A stretch of DNA of 64,000 nt from Paroedura picta. Taxonomy: Eukaryota; Chordata; Lepidosauria; Squamata; Gekkonidae. Positions within the stretch are counted from its first letter, which is position 1. The number at the start of each line of letters is the position of its first letter. The stretch spans positions 13,512,501 through 13,576,500 of the forward strand of contig NC_135384.1 in NCBI RefSeq assembly GCF_049243985.1, read 5' to 3'. Below are positions 11,230 to 23,150 of this stretch, piece after piece. Made by a program: the position numbers and the translations under genes. Under the pieces are notes generated by a model, which saw nothing but the letters and a program-made list of their open reading frames with translations, was not told where the DNA came from and searched no databases.

Positions 11230-11555
11230 TGTATTCAAATGTCTAGGACACATTTTAGTACAGAAGTACAAAAACCTCATAATAATTTAATGGGAAGAAA
11301 CAGGAGGAAGGAGAAGCAAACTGATGAATGCTAGTTGCGGTTGGAAAGAGGTAAGTTCTATTAGTGTCCTTGGGGATATAGTTCACAGCATAAAATGTGT
11401 GCCCACAGTCAGTTATGGATACTTCTATTTGGACTGAAGTCACAATTGATTCATCTGACACTTCCAGTTAATCACTATTAGAGCTGTTGGCGATGGGTCC
11501 CTCATAATTGGTCCTATATGTTTATCTAATATGTGCATGTACTTGTTTCTATCCA
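11230..11555. other. Intergenic DNA
   Basis: Nothing recognised between the OR stop and the SINE that follows. Confidence 0.5.
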
Positions 11556-11730
11556 ACAAGCTAGTCTGCTCTCATAAGATCTCCGAAGCTAAGCAGGGTC
11601 TCCCCTGAAACCCATTTGGAGCTGAACGGGAAGCATTTAAATGCTGTGTCCTTGCTTATTGTTGAGCTCCATGATGGAGAAAGGCAGATAGCAAGTGTTT
11701 TTAAGTAAATAAATAATTTGATGTATCGGG
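11556..11730 (+). repeat. 5S-rRNA-derived SINE
   Basis: The phrase 'agatctccgaagctaagcag' followed by 'ggtc' is the internal promoter region of 5S rRNA. What follows is diverged and ends in an AAAT-rich tail near 11705-11718, so this is a SINE remnant and not a 5S gene. Confidence 0.65.
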
Positions 11731-11798
11731 TTTGGAATCTGTTCCCTTACTTATTGATATTTTGGCCCTTAAACTGGAATTAACCTGATGTCAAGTGA

Positions 11799-12083
11799 CA
11801 CATTGTGGCGCAGAGTGGTAAGCAGCAGAAATACTGTCTGAAGCGATGTCCATGAGGTTGGGAGTTCGATCCCAGCAGCCGGCTCAAGGTTGACTCAGCC
11901 TTCCATCCTTCCGAGGTCGGTAAAATGAGTACCCAGCTTGCTTGCTGGGGGGGTAAACGGTAATGACTGGGGAAGGCACTGGCAAGGCTACCCTGTATTG
12001 AGTCTGCCATGAAAATGCTGGAGGGTGTCACTCCAAGGGTCAGACATGACTCAGTGCTTGCACAGGGGATACCTTTACCTTTT
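11799..12083 (+). repeat. tRNA-derived SINE, Sauria-SINE-like
   Basis: The head 'tggcgcagagtggtaag' (A box) and 'gggagttcgatcccagc' (B box) are tRNA-like. The body contains 'ccttccgaggtcggtaaaat' and 'gtaatgactggggaaggcac'. The 3' end, 'agacatgactcagtgcttgc' followed by 'acaggggataccttta', resembles the Bov-B LINE terminus used by Sauria SINEs. Other copies are at 25767, 30124, 40654 and 43932. Confidence 0.8.
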
Positions 12084-12237
12084 TAAGATTTCATGAGTCA
12101 CTTCCTGAGATCTGTGGTTATTAAGGTTTTCTTAAAGATGCAGCTGGAATCTAGCTTGACAAATGCCACATGAAAATGATGTTATCTGAATGCCTACTGG
12201 CTACTGACAAAGTAGTGTCAATCTTTTAAACTATGCA

Positions 12238-12360
12238 CAACAAAATTTGAGTCCGATGGCATGTTTAATTCCAACAAAGATTTATTAAAGGCATGAGCTT
12301 TTAAAAGGATGGCACATTTCCTCTGACAATCGAATAAGGATCATAAGAGTACAGATATAA
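12238..12360. repeat. Unclassified interspersed repeat (copy 1 of 3)
   Basis: The phrases 'caacaaaatttgagtccgat' and 'ccaacaaagatttattaaag' are shared, with drift, with 32065-32190 and 60990-61085. The family is common in amniotes but I cannot name it. Confidence 0.5.
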
Positions 12361-12927
12361 GGAGAAAGTAAAATAGTAGCAAATTAGTAAACTGACGGCA
12401 TCTATACAACCTTTAAGCTATGGTCAAAATATTTTCCCTCTTGCTGAGTTCATATGTTGTTTTCATTCTCAATTTCTAAAATGTATGTATATTGCTGTTC
12501 TCTCCAACCAGTGCCCCAATAAACTTTCCCTATATTTTAAGGAGTCCTGTTGCTGTTCTTGAGTTATTATTTATAGTAGGATCAAAGCCGGTTGTATTCA
12601 GGAATTGGCCCCTGCCTCGGACAGGCCACACCCACTCTCCACCCACTTAGCCCTTAGTGAGTTATTATAACAGTGATCCCGCTGTTAACAATTATTATTA
12701 ATATATTGTCATCACTGATTTGCAGGAGGGCAGTTGGCTAACTCAAGATGTGCACACCATTTCTTTGTTGGCAAAATCAAAGGCCACAATTTTATTAACA
12801 ATGAATGTCAAGGACTTTTGGCATGGCAGAAGGATAGGAGCCAAATGGTAGTCAACTTACAATAATCTCCTAAACCTGCAATTGCAATTAAGCCTGTCAC
12901 AGTTCCAAACAGGAATGCAAAACTCAG
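12361..12927. other. Intergenic DNA
   Basis: No gene seen. The last 150 bp (for example 'ggccacaattttattaac' at about 12782) may be part of an older repeat into which the GC-rich block to the right was inserted. Confidence 0.4.
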
Positions 12928-13780
12928 GGCCTTTCCGCACGAGTTCAAAGTAGCAGGAGTGTGGCAAATTGTAATTGCTACTAATTTGCAGTTATGCATG
13001 ACGTCGCACACAATCTGCCACACTCATGCAAACAATCAGCTAAAAGCGTTTCTTTGTAGCGCTTAAAGGGAAATCCCAAAAGGTAGATTCACCCTCTGAA
13101 AAGCGCTACACTCTTGCAAGCAATCTGCAACAGTAGCGAAAAAGACCTGTGTATTCCCATTGTTGCGGTTTCAGCAAAGTCCCTCCCCCTGGCTCTCCTC
13201 TGAACTTCTGGCGAAGCGATCGCCATTTTTTTTTCTCGGAGCGAGCGGAGACCAACGAACCAGCGAGCCTTCATTCACCCAGCGAGGCTTCTCCGGCTGC
13301 AGTCCCTACACAGAACTGCTTTAAAGCTCGTCTCAAGTCACCAAGCACAACACAAGCCCCGTTTGCTAGTTCCCTTTATTTTCGGCAGAAAATCGCGCCC
13401 ATGCACGGGGGGGGGGATTTTTTTTCCACTTGCGGAGTGTGGCAACGATGAATCGGCAGCTCACAGGCCAGCTGCCAGCTAGATGGGTCTCTCCATTGCA
13501 ACGAATCAATGCAGATTTGTTGCAACGTTTTTTTTTAAACCTGTTCTTAAAGGCAAGGGGGCTTTTTCGGAGCATGGTAACAACCGCCCATTGGCTGCTC
13601 GTTTGATTGACAGCCAGGGGTGGGACAAAGCATGGCAAATATCGCTTCCTTCCTAGCGATTTTTGCCGAGACCGGAAACCTATGGGAAACTACTGAAATG
13701 CAATTGGATTCCACTACAAAGGCAGGTAGGCATAACGATGAATTCCACTATTTAAAATTGCGTTTTTTCTTTCCGAAACC
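12928..13780. mobile_element. CpG-rich block, probable non-autonomous DNA transposon
   Basis: It starts with 'gggcctttccgcacg', a terminus typical of squamate non-autonomous DNA transposons. It is much richer in CG dinucleotides than the flanks (for example 'gcgaagcgatcgccat' near 13211 and 'ggagcgagcggagacc' near 13237). It has several short frames without recognisable protein. I could not find the matching right terminus, so the right boundary is an estimate. It could instead be a CpG island, but no gene starts here. Confidence 0.4.
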
Positions 13781-14469
13781 AATTTGCCACATTGATCCTG
13801 GTGCTGAATGGGCCTCATTGCTTCTGGCATCCCTAGCCAGGGGGTGCCCACCCAGGTTGCTGCAGTGGGCACAAACCTCCTGTGGAACCATCCTAGGCAA
13901 GATGGCATTTTGTTCCAATAAGATGCAACACATGATTTGCCAGTAAATATGGCCACAGCTTTATTCACCCTCCCTCCAGAAGGTTGGCCTGGCACAAGGA
14001 AGGGAGCCATCCCAGGATACCTGTTCCTACAAGACTCTGCCTTCCCAATGGGGTTAGTACTTGCATGCAGGCCCATAGCTTTTTACTGAAGCCCCCTAAC
14101 TGGAGGAGTTCCCCATGCAGGACGAACACCTTTTGCATCTGGGCTCCTTCCCCCTCCTCCCCACAAGCTGTGACAAGTTTTTTATAGCCAACAGAACAAA
14201 TAACAAATGGCCTAAACAGCCAGCCAAACTTTTGCTAAAGAGAGGGTGGGTAGGTGGGTGGGATGCTGGCTCCATGCCTCACATATCCCCCCCTCCCCAT
14301 GCAGCTGTCTGAATGCAGCAGGGTTCCTTATTCTTTATCAACCCAAGTATTGAACTGGACAACTGAGCTGGTACCTAAAATAGAAGTTTAGCTCATCACA
14401 CACCTCTTGTATCATTGGGTATCATTGGATCATTGGGTTGTCTTGGAAATAGGCAAGCTAAGGTTTTAT
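13781..14469. other. Intergenic DNA, unassigned
   Basis: Moderately GC-rich with no coding homology that I recognise. It ends in short direct repeats of 'atcattgg' near 14411-14438. Confidence 0.4.
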
Positions 14470-14990
14470 TTGACTGGAACACCTGGATGATCTCCTGCAG
14501 AGGCAGGGGGGGTTCTCCTCCCATCTGTTGGCTCACATGAGCAGTGGGAAGTCATCCAGGCCCTGCCCAGACATATGGATATTCCTAATATGGAGATCTT
14601 GCGCTTGGCCAGAAACTTGGGGGTGATCTTTGATGCCTCTTTTTCAATGGAGGTACAGGTACCTGGCTACAGTCACCTCCAGGCTAGATTTCTGCAACTT
14701 ACTCTATGTGGGCCTTGACCCGTAAGACAACTGGTGCAGAATGTGGCAGTCAGGGTCAACACTGGGACATCTTGGAGGGCCCACACAGAGCCAGTGCTGA
14801 AACAGCTGCATTGGTTGCTGGTAGTGTTCTGGATCTGTTCTGTTTTTGAACTTTAAGTTCATTTGTGGATTGTGTCCAACATACCTGAGAGACTACTTAT
14901 CTCCTAAGCCCCCCCAGGGCCCTTCACTCGGAGGGTGAACCATCAGATTATGGTCTACCATGACAATCCTACAGTGCCACTTTAATGGCC
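14470..14990 (+). repeat. L2-like LINE, ORF2 C-terminal fragment
   Basis: Read forward, the DNA follows the L2 order after the RT core: an 'AxNLGVIFDASFSMEVQV'-like segment near 14610-14660, then 'TSRLDFCNLLYVG' near 14685-14715, 'LVQNVAVRVNTG' near 14731-14765, and 'LHWLL' near 14808. Stops and shifts are present, and the 3' tail is not clear. Confidence 0.7.
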
Positions 14991-15879
14991 ACCATTTTTA
15001 TCTTCTTCCAAATAGAAGTCATTTATAAATCTAGTATTTTCCTTCCCCCCCCCCCACCCTGGACAATCAGAAAAAATATTGGACTTTTCCAAAATGCCAC
15101 TGTGATCTTGCAGATATTATTTCAAATTTCTTATACCTTTGCATAGTAAAATAATGATTTCTTATGGTTTATCTATTAATATATTTTTGTATCATCAGTC
15201 AATATTTTCCTAATTCTAGAAACTATGAAGCCACCCCAGGTGGCCTAGTGATACAATGGAATTGACACATATTCTGTGCTCCTGTTCTCCTGGTATTCTC
15301 TATGGTATTTTTGCCCAGTGGATTCACACCTTCTTTAAAGACACACTGGGAAACATCTCACACACACTGCACATGTTTGTCAAATAAGCAGCCAGATGAT
15401 TTTGCTTACAGTAGAGTAGAAGACATTGGGTCATCAGTAACATCACTGTTACCTTCTTCTGTCACGTTTACTGAGCATGGACACTGATGCTGTTCAGGAG
15501 ATGAGCACACCCAAAATAAAGAAACCTGAATGCTTCCTTATGAGAAACTGGGACTGAGGTGAGGTTTTTTTTTTTTTTTAATCTTTCCTTCTTTGTTTTC
15601 CTTTCCCTTTTCAGTTTAGATAGATTGGTGGTGTCAGTGGAAGTTTTCCTCTGTGCTGGATTTCAAAAGATTGAAGGTAATGGGCTGGATCCTCCAAGCT
15701 TTTCTTTCGGAGGAAGAAGAAGCAGAGGCCCCCTTTGACCAGCAAAGAATTCTCCACCAGGAACTGTGAGACGTGTACGGACAAATATGACATAGGATAA
15801 GGAATATAGCAAGACTAAGTATCAGTGGATATCAAGCAGAAAGTCTATCAGGATTCATCCCAGAACTTCTTAGATCAGA
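14991..15879. other. Intergenic DNA
   Basis: Nothing recognised. It contains poly-C (about 15046) and poly-T (about 15566) runs. Confidence 0.5.
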
Positions 15880-16060
15880 GATATTTATTCATTTCATTTC
15901 AAACCCACCATTCTCCTAAATGGGGATCCCAAGTGGTTTTCATCATTCTCCTCCTCTTCTTCCCCCCCCCTGCACAACAGCCCTGTGAGGTAAATCAATC
16001 AGAGAGTATGTGAGTGCTTAAAGTTCACTCTGCTTTGAGACTACTTTGGATAGCCATGTG
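15880..16060. repeat. SINE/LINE 3'-end fragment
   Basis: The pattern 'atttattcatttcatttc', 'aatggggatcccaagtggtt', then 'cagccctgtgaggtaaatc' matches a common reptile repeat end. It is diverged, and the subfamily cannot be set. Confidence 0.45.
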
Positions 16061-16759
16061 GGGTACAAAAAAATAACACTTCTTCTATTGGGGATAAAAG
16101 TGAAGCATAAATGAAGTAAATTTTTAAAACCCTCAGTTAAAGTCCTAGGTGAAAAGAAATGTTTTGGCTTGGTGCCTAAAATTAAGTCAGGTAATGCTTT
16201 AATTCAGCATTGGGGTGACGTGGTTGCTATGGCTAAACTCCATTAATAGCCTTCCATTACTTTATGAAGCAATTCAATGTTTTGATCTTTTTTCAAAGGC
16301 TGCCCCACATTGAGTACGTTACTGAACAGATTATTAGGTGAAAGGCTATGACTACAGCTAGAAAGACTATTGTTTGTTATGTTGGGAAGATATGATGGTA
16401 CATTGAACAGATGTGTTTTGAATAGAACATCAGTACAAGATCACCTTAGAATCGTGATTCTCATATGAATGGATGGCACATAAAATCCAGGTCAATAAAA
16501 TGAATGAAGCCATATTTCATATGAAGAGTATTTAATTTGTTTGCTTTTTCATGTTGACTCGTGACCTTTCCCTCTCAGTTGACCTCCTTGTGCCTCTCAT
16601 ATGCCTTGTTATTTCTTGCTAAGGGCTTCAAAGCATGATCTCAGTTGCTCTCATTCAGGATTTATGCAACTTTACTGACTGCATGAACATTTGATAATGT
16701 GAATTCTAACAACTGGGGGGAAAAAAACAACCTTAATAGACTGTGATTTATTTGCCTAG
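16061..16759. other. Intergenic DNA upstream of the third OR
   Basis: No repeat is named. The block ends in 'gatttatttgcctag', the 3' splice site for the OR exon. Confidence 0.5.
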
Positions 16760-16783
16760 GTCAGCAGTACCAGAATTGTCAAA

Positions 16784-17722
16784 ATGAAGAATCAGTCTAC
16801 CATTCAAGAGTTAATTCTGGTAGGACTTTCCAGTTCTCCTGAATACAACATGTTCATCTTTGGGGCATTTTCCTTCCTTTATGCCTTTGCTATGGCAGGC
16901 AACATCCTTATCATCCTTGCCATCAGCAGCTGTAGCAAACTCCACACACCCATGTACTTCCTGCTCTTGAATTTGTCCCTCATCAATATGTGTTCTATCT
17001 CTACTACTGTTCCCAAAATGTTACAAACTATTTTGGCTCAGAGGAAGACCATCACCCTGTCAGGATGTATTGCGCAAGTATATCTCTTCACCTGGGCCCT
17101 GGGGACTGAGCTCCTGCTCCTTGCGTTTATGGCTTTTGACCGCTATGCAGCTATCTGCCAGCCTTTGCGTTACACAGTCCTCATGAAGAAAGACATTTGC
17201 ATTGGCGTCATGAGTGGGCTGTGGCTCTTTGGGGCAATCAACGCTTCAGTTCACACAGGGCTTGTGCTCCAGCTGTCTTTTTGTGACTCCAACATCATCA
17301 ATCACTATTTCTGTGAGCTGCCACCGATGTTCAAGATTTCATGCTCAGACACGAGTTTGAACGAAATTATGGTCTTTGCAGCTTCTGTGATCATTGCAAT
17401 TGGGAGCTGTGGCCTGACTCTGACTTCCTATTGGTTTATCCTGAGAGCCATCATTCGAATCCATTCCGCTGAAGGGAAGAAGAAAGCCTTCTCAACATGT
17501 TCTTCTCATCTTTCCGTTGTCACCTTCTATTATTCCACCATCATCTATACTTTTCTCCGGCCTGCTTCAGCCTATTCTCTTGAAGAAGATAAAGTGATAG
17601 CTATCCTTTACTCTGTAGTTACCCCTGTCCTTAACCCAGTCATATATTCTTTGAGAAATACTGATGTGAAAGAGTCTCTCATCAGTCTGATTGTCCAATG
17701 TGGGATGTTCAAGAAATATTAA
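16784..17722 (+). CDS. Olfactory receptor, class II, OR13G1/OR5V1-like (312 aa)
   Basis: An intact odorant receptor gene. It has an NQS glycosylation site at residues 3-5 and the helix 1 Gly-Asn pair at 39-40. Helix 2 is preceded by LHTPMYFLL. The helix 3 end reads MAFDRYAAICQPLRY. Loop 2 contains CDSNIINHYFCELPP. Helix 6 is preceded by KKKAFSTCSSH, and helix 7 holds NPVIYSLRNTDVKESL. The start at 16784 follows the acceptor tttgcctag (ending 16759), so the exon adds only 24 bases of 5' UTR. It shares many group-specific residues with human OR13G1 as I recall that protein (TWALGTELLLLAFMAFD; SVHTGL; FLRPASAYSLEEDKV). It stands in tandem with three sister genes on the same strand. Nothing suggests damage. 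Confidence 0.97.
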   Translation: MKNQSTIQELILVGLSSSPEYNMFIFGAFSFLYAFAMAGNILIILAISSCSKLHTPMYFLLLNLSLINMCSISTTVPKMLQTILAQRKTITLSGCIAQVYLFTWALGTELLLLAFMAFDRYAAICQPLRYTVLMKKDICIGVMSGLWLFGAINASVHTGLVLQLSFCDSNIINHYFCELPPMFKISCSDTSLNEIMVFAASVIIAIGSCGLTLTSYWFILRAIIRIHSAEGKKKAFSTCSSHLSVVTFYYSTIIYTFLRPASAYSLEEDKVIAILYSVVTPVLNPVIYSLRNTDVKESLISLIVQCGMFKKY

Positions 17723-17850
17723 AGCTTATCTATTTCCTGTTCAGAGTTTTCATTTGCTTTGCAATGTATGGCACTAAATGTCAAAGGAACATTAACATAG
17801 CTAAACCTAAAGACCTGGAATATTGTATGTGAGAATGGGATGGACACATT

Positions 17851-18032
17851 GACCGTTTGTGCACTGGGAACTTAACTGCCCCAGCTCTTGTGCAGGAGCA
17901 CAAATGGGGGGGCGGATGAGGTGCGCCAGGCCAAATGCTCCCCCATGTGGGTGCAGAAAGAGGTGGGGTAACCTGCCACGACTAAAACTCCAGCCTGCAG
18001 CACAGCATGAAACCTTCAGTGCATAAACGGTC
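17851..18032 (+). mobile_element. MITE with TIR 'gaccgtttgtgcactgg' (copy 2)
   Basis: A 182 bp element lying 129 bp after the OR stop. Its ends are 'gaccgtttgtgcactgg' and 'agtgcataaacggtc', and ATT flanks it on both sides (17848-17850 and 18033-18035). The body ('ccatgtgggtgcagaaagag') is almost the same as in the 46578 copy. Confidence 0.85.
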
Positions 18033-18584
18033 ATTATAAGTTGGATTTAACTCCTCCTTAACCATCAAATAAAGTTATGTTGGGAGTCATGGACCTTGAA
18101 CGGACAAAAACCATGTGGACTGGGCTCTGTAATATCGAGGATAATTGAATGACAGAAGAATGGATCCAATGCTATATTTAGAGTTTTATGTTGATTGTAA
18201 TTTGGTACATGTGTGTCAAATGACCTGAAGAGATAACATTTTCTTGTTGCTGCTGCCCAAGAAAGATATGCCCAAATACATCTGGAACAGCTTTAAAAAA
18301 AAAAAAAAAACAAAGGATGGACAAGATTTGGGGTCCTTTCATCAACTTTTCTGTATGAGATGAGTATCATAACCATAGCCCTGGATCAGTAATCCATTGT
18401 GAAGAGACATCATTTCACTCTTGCACAACTCTATATGATAACTAGCTTATGTTTTTTTTTAAGACTATGCAAGCTTTGGTCAAGTGTATGGTTTGGGTTA
18501 TGGAGATTTAAGGTTAATTGATTTAAATTGGTTCAACTTTCTGTATGTTAATGAGTATAATTGTTAGTAAATCTGCATGCACTG
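18033..18584. other. Intergenic DNA
   Basis: Nothing recognised. It has a poly-A run near 18294-18310. Confidence 0.5.
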
Positions 18585-19625
18585 AATCATCCATGAGTTG
18601 GGAGCCCTGATGGACTGCCTCCAGCAAAGCCACATGAAGCTGTATACCCTGAAGACAAAGGTCCTATGGTTGGGTAGGAAGGGACCAGAAAAGGAAGCAT
18701 GCCTTCCCTACCTTGATGGGGTGCACCTCTATGTTGGATGGTCAAGAATTTGGGAGTGATCCTGGATGCCTTCTTGAATATGGAGATACAGGTCACTAAA
18801 GCAGCTTGTCAGGCATTTTCCCATCTATGTCAGGTGAAGCTACTAGGGCCCTATCTGGCCCCAGAACAGCTAGCCACAGTGATCCATACAATAGTCACCT
18901 CCAGGCCGGGTAACTGTAATTCACTCTATGCGGGCCTTCTTGTACCCCTGACCGGGAAGATACAGTTGATACAAAATACAGACACCTGGGTCCTTATGAA
19001 GAATGCATATTTGATCTGTTCTCCAGCACTGGTTGTCAATGGAGTTCTGGATTAGGTTTAAGGTGCTGGTTTTAACCTTTATGTCCATCCACACTTTGGG
19101 ACCAGCATACCTGATAGACCACCTCTTCATCTACACCCCTCCCCCTGAGTACTGTGGTCAGCAAATTCTAATCTGCTGGTGATCCTCAGCCCTAAAGAGG
19201 TGCACCTAGTCTTTACCAGAGCCAGGGACTTTTAGACTCTGGCTCTAGCCTGGTGGAATCAGCCACCAGCAGAAGCATGGACCCTTATGGAACTCTCATA
19301 GTTCTGAAGGGTCTTCAAAATGGCACTCTTCCACTGGACATTTGGTTGAAGACTGGGCTGCATCTCAACCATTCCCCTGCCTACCCCCACTTTGGGGGGT
19401 TACTATTGGATGGGTACCTGCTTTTTGAGCCAGGCTTTTTTGAAATACACCCCAGCTTGTTTGCCTGGCTTGTTGGGATGTTATGTCTGGAATTAAGTGG
19501 AATACTAGGAGTTAATGGAACCTGGTTTTAGCTGAATTTTAAAATTTTACTCAGATTTCTATGTGTATTTTTTAAATATTCTTTCACTGTTGTACACCAC
19601 CCTGAGACCAATTTTGGAGATTCTT
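18585..19625 (+). repeat. L2-like LINE, RT C-terminal part to 3' end
   Basis: The forward reading gives a decayed but clear L2 ORF2 end: a KxKVLWLGRKGPEK-like stretch near 18655, NLGVILDAFLNMEIQVTKA near 18742, then LCQVKLLGPYLAPEQLATVI near 18826 and an NCNSLYAGLL-like segment near 18915. The 3' UTR ends near 'caccaccctgagaccaat' (about 19605). Confidence 0.8.
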
Positions 19626-21264
19626 TGGAGTCCTGGGGATTCCATTGATTTCTGTGTTGCAATCACTTGCATTTCAGCAGTTTCACTTTCCTTTACCTAT
19701 GCCGTTATGACTGACAAGTTACAATGAAATAATGACGGGGTTGGTCAGAAGCATTAGAATGGGCTGGCTTTGTCTGAATGCTGGTAGCCTCAAGGACTAT
19801 ACAGTAACATAGTGTAATAACTGTCATATCAGAAATTTTCTAGCAATTTATCAGTTTGGGAAACAATTTTTGACTAGGAACATTTTCTCAATGGGGAATG
19901 GTTCAGATTGGATCACAGTTAGTACAAACCTGACAGCATGTCTTATTACACACAATCAGCATCTATGAAGTTAGCATATGTTGGGCTAGAGTTACCTTAT
20001 TTATGCTCCAAAGGTAGACTAAAATAATTAATTCAGATAATGTCTGGCACCATGAGATGCTAATTGCAGAATCTCAATGGTCTTTATCCCAGGGGCAATA
20101 GTTTCTTATTTACAGAACACATTTGAGGTAGATCATCCATTACTTGGAGGTTCCAGCTGACCCCACTTTTAGCCAATAAACATATAAATATCTGAATCCT
20201 GCTGTTTCCACAATAAGATCACTAAGAATTAGATTATATATTGTTTCTTAAATTCAATAGATGATTGAGAGTCTATATCTATAGTACAAACACTGTTAGT
20301 ACGTCAACAAGGAATAGAGGTAAGGATTTTATTCATTCATTGTGCTAACTTTTTCCTATCTGTTTCCCCCAAAAGACAACAACCATTAATTTAAAGAATG
20401 CCTTTTATCATGAGGTACTTATGTTACTAAGAGCAAAGGCTCCTGGATCTTTCTTGGAGCAGCACAAATAACTTATAACACTTTGGGTGGGGATCACCTA
20501 TTATTTACCTTTTGCTTAATGTGTTTCCAGATAACTCTGCTTTTGGGAACCTCCAGATATCCCAGTTATAATGACGGGGCTTTTGTTTTTCAAGATTAGA
20601 TCAATAGCTCTATAATATGATCATTATTTTCTTCCAAATGATAACTAGCACTGGTCATTCAGCGTATCAATATTTCCCACATATAGCTAGTAATAGGATC
20701 CTGCAAGTTTTTTTTTTTCATCCAATTGAATCCAAATTTTCTTTTCCCCTATATCGTGCAATTCCATATAGCTTCAGTCCATGTAGACCCTACAAAACAG
20801 ACCACCCAGTCTCCCTTTTTCACCAACACAGAAGCTGTTTCCAGGCATTCCAAAAAGGAAAGGAGGGGAGGATTTCTTTTCTTCATTAATGAACTGAATC
20901 TGACATACCTCTTGCACAAGAACACTACCTTTTTAATTTAAATAAATTCTAATGAAATATTCTAAACTAGAATTAGATGATGGCATTGGGGCAGTAATCT
21001 TTTTTCTTAAGTCGTACCCTCTTTCGGTTTGCCTTTCTTTCCACCTGAGGTCACACTTCCTCTGGCTCCATCCCAGGTCACCCAGCACTGTAAACCCTGG
21101 GATGCCAAGGAGAGACACCCACCTCCCTGGTCCCACCCCAGGCTACCTGGCACTGTGAACCCCGTGCCCCTCCCCCCAGCTAGGTTGACCCCACTCACAG
21201 ACTTGTAACCTCATAAGGAGGCCCCTCACCTGGGCAAGCTGCTGCCTTCTTCTGTAGACTTCCT
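19626..21264. other. Intergenic DNA, mostly unique
   Basis: No gene is supported. Near 21061-21175 there is a two-unit tandem repeat of about 60 bp: 'cactgtaaaccctgggatgc' is echoed by 'cactgtgaaccccgtgcccc'. Confidence 0.45.
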
Positions 21265-21335
21265 TGTAGGTTGCCCATCTAAGTACAAACCAGGGCTGTA
21301 CCAGCTTAACTTCCAACTGACAAGATCAGTCTATA
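21265..21335 (-). repeat. 5S-rRNA-derived fragment
   Basis: The stretch 'gcccatctaagtacaaacca' then 'gggctgtaccagcttaactt' matches the reverse complement of the 5S rRNA 3' half with many changes. It is a SINE head remnant and not a gene. Confidence 0.55.
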
Positions 21336-21944
21336 CCATGCCACCTTTCCTCCCAATACTAATCTACTGAAACTGCATACATTTTAAGGGGAAATATTGT
21401 TGTAAGGAAATTAAAATGGGCAGCAAAATAAAGAATTGAGACTTCAGTCTTCATAAGGCAGTTGAGAAACACAGAGATGCAAAATTCAAAATCATCCTTT
21501 CTAGTAGATTGGGTTGGGGATGTGTGAATTGTTAGGAAGAGTGGGGGGTTTATGTCATGTATTTAAACTTTGTATTATTTTGCTGTTGTGACTTGCCACA
21601 CACTAGCTGGTCTAGGAGTGGCAGCACAGAAACAAAATAAATAAATCTCACTGAAATCCCAAAATCTTTTTGGTCTCCAAGATGCTACTGGGTGTGAATC
21701 TAGGTGCCATGATTCCATGATATTTTTAATTCCTGATACTTGTAAATGTACCTTTTTTTGCCTACATACATTAGATAGGATGAGTTCCAAACACCTTTTC
21801 TCCTGGTGAAAAGGAAATATGGGGTTCTCCCTGACCAACCAAGAAATATATGTGGTAGATCTATGTACCTGCTTGGACTAAAGTGATGACGTGGGATGTA
21901 ACAGACTTGTGAAACATTTCAAAATGAAACTAGGGTATAGTCTG
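21336..21944. other. Intergenic DNA
   Basis: Nothing recognised. Confidence 0.5.
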
Positions 21945-22070
21945 CACACAATAGATAATGCACTTTCAATGCACTTTAGAATTAGATTTTCCTGTTCTGC
22001 ACAGGAAAATCCAGCTGCCAAAGCATATTGAAAGTGCATTATCCTATGTGTGCAGACTAGGCCTAGATTT
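21945..22070. mobile_element. Palindromic MITE
   Basis: The two halves are inverted copies: 'agtctgcacacaatagataa' then 'tgcactttcaat' on the left, and 'attgaaagtgcattatccta' then 'tgtgtgcagact' on the right. They enclose a short core with 'ttttcctgttctgcacagga'. CTA may flank both ends as a target duplication, but this is not certain. Confidence 0.65.
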
Positions 22071-22417
22071 GTTAATGCAAATGTATGTAACTCTCCTATG
22101 ATTTATGATAAGAGCCCCTGAGACTTACCAAGGGGACATTTGCTGTGGTGGGGGATGTGCACTGGGGAAGGACCTGCCAGTATGGAGCCTTGGACTCCTA
22201 GCCCTGGCATCCCCCAAGTGCATGGGTGTGGGTGTGGGTGCAGTGGTGGCAATGGGAGGGGCTAGGCCAGGCATCCTTAAAAGGGGCTGCCTGGTTGGAC
22301 CTAGACTCTTTTTCTCCTGCCTAGTAACCCAAAGATGCATCCTACCCACCCTATGTTTGAATTTTAATGTTATACGAGTTAATTGGTTTGCTTGGAATTA
22401 TTACTTAATTGTCACTT

Positions 22418-23150
22418 AATTTATTTATTTTATTTTATTTATTTATCATACTTCTATACCGCCCTCCCCGGAGGCTCAGGGCGGTTTACATTATAACAAG
22501 GAACCTTACATGAAACAGTCTGTAAAACATATACATCAATAACCAACAATTGCAACCAAACACAACACAGTATAACAGTAAACAGTTGTGATACAAACAG
22601 GTCCAGGGCTTGTTGATGGGATTCTGAGAGGGGTGGTTTATTGATTGAATTCTGAGGGGGGGTGGGGGGGGAGCAGGGGCCCTTGGTCGCTGTTGATTAC
22701 GTCTGGTCTCGGCCAAATGCCTGATGGAGGAGCTCCTTCTTGCAGGCCCTGCGGAACTGTTTAAGCTCCGTCAGGGCCCTGATCTCTTCTGGGAGCTCGT
22801 TCCACCAGGTAGGGGCCAGAACAGAGAATGCTCTGGCCCTGGTCGAGACCAGACGGACTTCTTTAGGGCCAGGGATCCTTAGCTGATTTGAGGCAGTAGA
22901 GCGTAGAGCTCTTTTGGGGGCATAGGCGGGGAGGCGGTCCCTCAGGTACACTGGGCCCTGACCGCGTATGGCCTTGAAGGTAATTACCAGAACCTTTAGT
23001 CTGATCCGGAATTCAACTGGTAGCCATTGCAGCTGATGAAGAATAGGCCGGATATGGGACCTCCACGGTGTTGCCGTGAGGATCCTGGCTGCTGCATTTT
23101 GAACTAGTTGTAGTTTCCGGGTCAGGGCTAAAGGCAGGCCTGTGAGTTCG
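22418..23150 (-). repeat. L2-like LINE, ORF2 C-terminus and 3' UTR
   Basis: On the - strand 22697-22951 is still open and reads through MYLRDRLPAYAPKRALRST, SVLAPTWWNELPEEIRAL and KQFRRACKKELLHQAFG. This is the conserved C-terminal module of L2-type LINEs. The 3' UTR lies to the left, with 'accgccctccccggaggc' and an AT-rich tail at 22420-22450. The open frame and clean tail suggest a fairly recent copy. Confidence 0.85.

Noticed and set aside
11799-12083. tRNA gene
   Set aside because: Box A and box B are present, but the body and 3' end are those of a SINE that recurs five times. No cloverleaf was apparent.
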